From positions 124,001 to 188,000 of the forward strand of contig JBGAJM010000006.1 in assembly GCA_044224925.1 (NCBI GenBank): 64,000 nucleotides of DNA, given 5' to 3'. A program made the position numbers and the translations under genes. Positions 59,859 to 64,000 of this stretch are shown here, piece by piece. This DNA is from Kapaibacterium sp044224925. GTDB taxonomy: Bacteria > Bacteroidota > Ignavibacteria > Kapaibacteriales > Kapaibacteriaceae. The notes under the pieces were generated by a model that saw only the letters and a program-made list of their open reading frames with translations, had not been told where the DNA came from and did no database searches. The first letter of the stretch is position 1, and each line of letters opens with the position of its first letter.

Positions 59859-61631
59859 TTACCGAATGATGCAAAGACATTCGGTGCTATGGTATGGTCC
59901 GCTGACCACATGGACAAGATATATGCCGGGTGGGTATAGAGTACAGTCGATACGGAATGGCATGTCGGCCCTATACGAGCCTACAACGACACCCTGTGTA
60001 TTGACAATCACCACGTCAGACGGGCTATCGATCACAACATCGACATGATCTCCTGCGGGCTGGGGCCGCAGGCGAACGGTTTCCGAGGCCACGGCCCGCA
60101 CCCCTGCCGCCGTTCCCCCCTCCATAGCTCCGATGGTCGGCCGAGCGCCCCGGGGGCGACCGTAGATATCTGTGGTCACATAGGATACCGGGGCTCCCGT
60201 GCCGTAATCGAAGGTCCCCCGCTGCGGGTCGAGCATATCCACCATTGATGTGTCGAAGACGGGCACCGGCACGTTGATCACACGAGGTGAGGGTCCGCCA
60301 AGCGGACAATCGGGCGTTCGGTTCCAAGCATTGTTTGCGAGCTCGATGCGCGGCAGCACAGGCGTCAGATCGTTATCGCCGAATCGACACATCGACGCCC
60401 CCGCTGCAGCACTTCCATCGTCCTGCAAGAAGAGGTTGTTGGCAACAAGCATCGACACGTCTCTGATGAGCATGGCAACGTTGATCCATAACAGGGCACT
60501 GCGCTGCACCCCGCCACCGCCGATAACGGTGTTATGCGTGAACTCGACGGTGCGGTAACAGTCGATGTTGAACAGTTCGAAGACATCGAGGCCGGCGCCG
60601 GAATGCACGATCACGTTGTTGTACACGAAGCAACTGTCGGTCATGCGCACCTTGAAGTCACAACCCAACCCTTGACACAGGTACCTGCAATCTTGTACGC
60701 CTGTGTTGAAGGCATCGCAGGCCGTGTTGAACGCGCAATGCAATTCATTGCTGACACCGACACCGGGGGCAGGTGCGTCGGCGGCCCAGTGGGAGCGGTT
60801 CGTCGGGTCATAGTAGATGCGATTGTTACGGATGACCGTCACGGATGCCATGTCCAAATACACGCCAATGCCAAAGTTGTCGGTCACCAGACAGTCTTCC
60901 ACAATGCACCGCTCAACGCGATTCACGCAGATCCCCTCGCCCCAATTATGTTCACTGCGACATCCGCGTACGATGATGTTCGAGCAATACAACAGTTTGA
61001 TGGCACTACCGAAGGCGCGACCCGGCTTGCCGATGTCCGAACCTGCCGCTTCGCGCGCCCATGAATGCGACATCATGCCGCGGTCGACCTTGTAGAAGTA
61101 GAGTCCGTGCGATACGCATGTGTCGATACTCGAACTGTCGATCAGCACATCCGTTGCCGGACCGATCACGGTGATACCGGCGCAGGGTCCGCGCATGGTT
61201 TGGATGTTCCGGACAGCGATATGCGATCCGCGCAGCGTGACGATGCCGTCTGTTCCCGAGAACAGAAGTCCTTTGCCGTCCAGGATCACAGTACCAAGGC
61301 CGCGCACGCTGATGTTCTTTCGAGCTCGACCGTTCGTGAACTGATCGACCGTCTGCACACACCGCTGACGATACGTGCCCTCCATCATCACGATCTCGGC
61401 ATAGACATCTCCGGTTTCGGGAAATGGGATGGCCCTAAGGGCCGCATCAAAGGTGCGCAACGGTCGTTGTCGCGTTCCTTCGGCGGAATCGGATCCGGTG
61501 GGCGATACATACACGCGGGTCGTGATACGCCACTGCAGTGTATCGATGCGAGGCGTCGGAACGATGCCGATCTGCGCCTGCATGCACGCTGTGGCAATGA
61601 TGCACGCTATCAACAGAAAGATTGATCTCAT
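59859..61631 (-). CDS. Secreted right-handed beta-helix protein with T9SS tail
   Basis: A 590-residue protein from the ATG at 61631 (MRSIFLLIACIIATACMQAQ, signal peptide). VYVSPTGSDSAEGTRQRPLR opens a pectate-lyase-like right-handed beta-helix, with coils recognisable as GIVTLRGSHIAVRNIQTM, VLIDSSSIDTCVSHGLYF and IIVRGCRSEHNWGEGICV. The C-terminus (VRLRPQPAGDHVDVVIDSPS, VVIVNTQGVVVGSY, YPPGIYLVHVV) is a T9SS type A sorting domain. Possibly a polysaccharide lyase or surface protein; no catalytic triad identified. It is divergent from the next gene, with only about 20 bp between starts. Confidence 0.78.
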   Translation of the reverse strand: MRSIFLLIACIIATACMQAQIGIVPTPRIDTLQWRITTRVYVSPTGSDSAEGTRQRPLRTFDAALRAIPFPETGDVYAEIVMMEGTYRQRCVQTVDQFTNGRARKNISVRGLGTVILDGKGLLFSGTDGIVTLRGSHIAVRNIQTMRGPCAGITVIGPATDVLIDSSSIDTCVSHGLYFYKVDRGMMSHSWAREAAGSDIGKPGRAFGSAIKLLYCSNIIVRGCRSEHNWGEGICVNRVERCIVEDCLVTDNFGIGVYLDMASVTVIRNNRIYYDPTNRSHWAADAPAPGVGVSNELHCAFNTACDAFNTGVQDCRYLCQGLGCDFKVRMTDSCFVYNNVIVHSGAGLDVFELFNIDCYRTVEFTHNTVIGGGGVQRSALLWINVAMLIRDVSMLVANNLFLQDDGSAAAGASMCRFGDNDLTPVLPRIELANNAWNRTPDCPLGGPSPRVINVPVPVFDTSMVDMLDPQRGTFDYGTGAPVSYVTTDIYGRPRGARPTIGAMEGGTAAGVRAVASETVRLRPQPAGDHVDVVIDSPSDVVIVNTQGVVVGSYRADMPFRIDCTLYPPGIYLVHVVSGPYHSTECLCIIR

Positions 61632-61651
61632 GTCGCAAGATAGGAATGGAC

Positions 61652-62626
61652 ATGCGTAGATTCGTTGCCATGAACCGTGCCGCCTTTCTCCTTTGCATTC
61701 TCCTTCCCGCCACTGCGCTGCATGCCCAATGGCAACGCCTGCATGTGGGTGGAATGGTGAACGACTCGACAACGCTCCCCTTCAACACGCGATGCATGAT
61801 CACGCGCGGAGATGCGATCTATGTGGGTGGGAATGCCATGGGCGATCGGCCGGGCTTCTATCGGTCGACGAATGCCGGCACCACATGGACCACACCTGCA
61901 GGAACGGGAATGGGCATGATGGAGATCGCTGCCTTGGGCGTGGTGCGCGATACGATCCTTGCGGCAAGTGCTGGCAACGATTCCACGGCGGCAGCGTTGT
62001 GGGCCAGCGCCGACCAAGGCGCATCGTGGCAACGCCTCACGACGTTGTATTCCGATGCAGCAGCACGCGCGGGCGATTCCATTTGCGTGCCGCGTGATAT
62101 GCGCTGCACCGATGTCGGATGCACGTTCACGACATCGCAAGGGTCCATCGTATCTGTCGTGCGCGAGAAGGGTGCATGGAAGGTGGCAAGGTCCAAGGAC
62201 CCGTCGATCAGCACCGTGTCGATGATGGACATGGCCTCGGCAACGTTCATGCGTGGCGATACGACGTATCGATGCACGTCGACGCGCGACAACGACGGTC
62301 GTATCTGGGTGGAGCTCACCACCGATCGGTCCACCGTAACGCGACGCACACAAGTGAGCACAACGCAACAAGGAGCATACGTGGTATGCTCCTTGTTGAT
62401 GGTCGTTCAAGATCGTGTTATTGCGGCGGTGCGGGATCTGACGGACCTTCGAGGTCCGGACCGCATCTATGTGTCGACGTTCAATGGCGGCATGGCCTTC
62501 GAGCCGTTGCCTCCGATCACGTCATTGCACTATGGCGCGAAGGCCATTGGTGCGTCGATGGTTGGCGGACATCTTGTGGTGGTCTTCGACGCCATGGGTG
62601 GCGTGTGGAAGATCCCCGTCCGCTAA
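61652..62626 (+). CDS. Secreted BNR/sialidase-like beta-propeller protein
   Basis: About 324 residues. The ATG at 61652 gives a signal peptide (NRAAFLLCILLPATALHAQ); ATGs at 61646 and 61670 are alternatives. BNR/Asp-box-like repeats are visible: GFYRSTNAGTTWTTPAG, LWASADQGASWQRLTTLY and related blades. No C-terminal sorting domain is evident. Role unknown; the fold suggests glycan binding or a photosystem-assembly-like propeller. Confidence 0.6.
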   Translation: MRRFVAMNRAAFLLCILLPATALHAQWQRLHVGGMVNDSTTLPFNTRCMITRGDAIYVGGNAMGDRPGFYRSTNAGTTWTTPAGTGMGMMEIAALGVVRDTILAASAGNDSTAAALWASADQGASWQRLTTLYSDAAARAGDSICVPRDMRCTDVGCTFTTSQGSIVSVVREKGAWKVARSKDPSISTVSMMDMASATFMRGDTTYRCTSTRDNDGRIWVELTTDRSTVTRRTQVSTTQQGAYVVCSLLMVVQDRVIAAVRDLTDLRGPDRIYVSTFNGGMAFEPLPPITSLHYGAKAIGASMVGGHLVVVFDAMGGVWKIPVR

Positions 62627-62629
62627 GCA

Positions 62630-63010
62630 TCACTGACCGACAAGTGTCTTGTAGGCTTCGGCGTCCATCAGACCATCGAGTTCTGACATGTCGCTCAGGT
62701 TCATCTTCACCAACCAGCCGGCGCCGTACGGATCCTTGTTCACGGACTCCGGTGCATTGTTCACATCACCATTCACTTCGGTGATCGTTCCGCTTACCGG
62801 TGCATACAGATCGGCCACGGTCTTCACGGCTTCGATCGTTCCGAACGTGCCACCGCTTGCAACGGTTGCCGATGCATCGGGAATGTCGACGTAGACCACG
62901 TCTCCAAGTTCGCCTTGCGCATGGTCGGTCACGCCGATCGTGCCGATCGATCCTTCAACGCGGATCCACTCATGATCCTTGGTGTACTTGAGGTCTGCAG
63001 GGAAATTCAT
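62630..63010 (-). CDS. gcvH: Glycine cleavage system H protein
   Basis: Lipoyl carrier that shuttles the aminomethyl group between the P, T and L proteins. From the ATG at 63010 it is 126 residues beginning MNFPADLKYTKDHEWIRVEG. The lipoylated Lys is in FGTIEAVKTVADLYAPVSG, and the C-terminus GWLVKMNLSDMSELDGLM is typical. It is adjacent to accC and may be co-transcribed with it; both handle cofactor-bound carriers, but the pairing may be coincidental. Confidence 0.95.
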   Translation of the reverse strand: MNFPADLKYTKDHEWIRVEGSIGTIGVTDHAQGELGDVVYVDIPDASATVASGGTFGTIEAVKTVADLYAPVSGTITEVNGDVNNAPESVNKDPYGAGWLVKMNLSDMSELDGLMDAEAYKTLVGQ

Positions 63011-63012
63011 GG

Positions 63013-64000
63013 TCAGGCTTTCCAATCGTGGGTGTCGAGATATTTCGTGTCGAACTCTCCGGCAATGAAGTCGGGGTTCTCCATCATTTTCTTGTGGAAC
63101 GGGATCGTGGTCTGGATCCCTTCGATGATGAACTCATCGAGACCGCGACGCATCTTGGCAATGGCCTCGTTGCGTGTTGGTGCGAAGGTGATGAGCTTGG
63201 CCACCATGGAATCGTAATACGGCGGGATCACATAGCCCTGATAGATATGCGAGTCGACGCGAATACCGGGGCCGCCCGGAAAATTGAGCGACTCGATCCG
63301 ACCGGGTGACGGACGGAAGTCGTGCATCGGATCTTCCGCATTGATGCGGCATTCGATGGAATGCAGAATGGGATCGCGTTGTGTGAGCGTGAGCTTCTCG
63401 CCCGCGGCCACCAACAGTTGTTCCTTGATCAGGTCCACGCCCATCGACTGTTCCGTGACGGGATGTTCCACCTGGATACGGGTGTTCATCTCCATGAAGA
63501 AGAAGTTGCGATGCTTGTCCACGAGGAACTCGATCGTACCCGCACCAACGTAGTTCACGCTGGCCGTACCACGCACCGCCGCATCACCCATGGCCTTGCG
63601 CAATTCCGGCGTCATGATCGGCGATGGTGATTCTTCGATCAGCTTTTGATGTCGACGTTGGATCGAACACTCGCGCTCGTTCAAATGCACCACGTTTCCG
63701 TGGGTATCGGCGAACACCTGGATCTCGATGTGACGTGGTTCTTCGATGAACTTCTCAAGGTAGACGTCGCCATTGCCGAACGAGGCTTCCGCTTCGCCGC
63801 GTGCCGTCGTATAGGCGCGCTCGAGCTCCGATGCCTCTTGCACGTAGCGCATCCCTTTTCCCCCGCCACCTGCCACTGCCTTGAGCATGAGCGGATAGCC
63901 CACTTCTTCGGCAACACGCTTGGCGTCTTCGAGGGTCTCGACGATACCGTCGGAACCGGGAACAACGGGCACACCGGCGGCCTTCATCGTGTCTTTGGCG
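63013..64000 (-). CDS. accC: Biotin carboxylase, 5' end beyond the window
   Basis: ATP-dependent carboxylation of biotin on the carrier protein, first half-reaction of acetyl-CoA (or another acyl-CoA) carboxylase. The visible C-terminal about 329 residues carry the ATP-grasp domain: LKAVAGGGGKGMRYV (glycine loop), EKFIEEPRHIEIQVF, ERECSIQRRHQKLIEESPSP, FFMEMNTRIQVEHPVTE with metal and bicarbonate-site residues, and the C-terminal domain with GHAIECRINAED-like 'LHSIECRINAEDP'. The frame continues to the right edge with AKDTMKAAGVPVVPG, so the true start lies outside. No AccB is seen on this side. Confidence 0.93.
   Translation of the reverse strand, partial: AKDTMKAAGVPVVPGSDGIVETLEDAKRVAEEVGYPLMLKAVAGGGGKGMRYVQEASELERAYTTARGEAEASFGNGDVYLEKFIEEPRHIEIQVFADTHGNVVHLNERECSIQRRHQKLIEESPSPIMTPELRKAMGDAAVRGTASVNYVGAGTIEFLVDKHRNFFFMEMNTRIQVEHPVTEQSMGVDLIKEQLLVAAGEKLTLTQRDPILHSIECRINAEDPMHDFRPSPGRIESLNFPGGPGIRVDSHIYQGYVIPPYYDSMVAKLITFAPTRNEAIAKMRRGLDEFIIEGIQTTIPFHKKMMENPDFIAGEFDTKYLDTHDWKA

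Overview
The window reads as the chromosome of a Gram-negative member of the Bacteroidota/Chlorobiota (FCB) group. The evidence is several secreted proteins ending in type IX secretion (T9SS)-style sorting domains, a TonB-dependent receptor with an N-terminal carboxypeptidase-regulatory-like domain, PorV/DUF5723-like outer-membrane proteins, and promoters ending in the TAnnTTTG motif typical of Bacteroidota. Core genes are fairly GC-rich and closely packed, with many 1-8 bp stop/start overlaps. A Kapabacteria-like lineage would fit, but I cannot fix the taxon from sequence reading alone.

From 1 to 39.1 kb the window is ordinary chromosome: aldehyde dehydrogenase (cut by the edge), a Xer-type recombinase, a Gfo/Idh oxidoreductase with an outer-membrane protein, two tandem arylsulfotransferase-family proteins, an aldo/keto reductase, leuS, a tightly coupled miaE-fmt-GDPD-SemiSWEET-HsdR_N-pyrC run, a CHASE2-FecR-NfeD-SPFH membrane/stress operon, an M16 peptidase with an AddA-like helicase-nuclease, and large secreted T9SS-type proteins beside a TonB receptor. 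From 54.3 to 64 kb the core resumes: two amino-acid permeases, a peroxiredoxin, more T9SS-type secreted proteins, gcvH and accC (cut by the edge).

Between them, 39.2-54.3 kb is an AT-richer accessory region. Its frame is a three-gene cassette that I call A-P-O: A is a 201-aa protein of unknown function, P a Cys-rich protein with a phospholipase-A2-like CCxxHD motif, O a small outer-membrane beta-barrel. This outer cassette (A' 39518-40123, P' from 40147, O' 53453-54064) is split inside P' by a 12,129-bp transposon (40376-52504). The transposon has 132-bp terminal inverted repeats and an 8-bp target duplication (TCCAATTT). Removing it with one duplication copy restores one continuous P' reading frame of 343 codons.

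The transposon carries an IS1595/ISXO2-like transposase, a DUF2188-HNH pair, a winged-helix (HARE-like) protein, an unusual class II (long variable arm) tRNA with anticodon UAU, a tiny Arg/Val-rich peptide gene behind a nested hairpin, two copies (one decayed) of an XRE-regulator/small-protein module, and its own second A-P-O cassette. An IS21-family element (46312-48971, 6-bp duplication ACCACT) is nested in it and separates an OB-fold membrane protein gene from its start codon. The two A proteins differ at only about five residues although nearly half of compared codons differ synonymously, whereas P and O are strongly diverged. That pattern of a conserved partner with variable partners, together with carriage on a transposon, makes A-P-O the best candidate here for an undescribed system.
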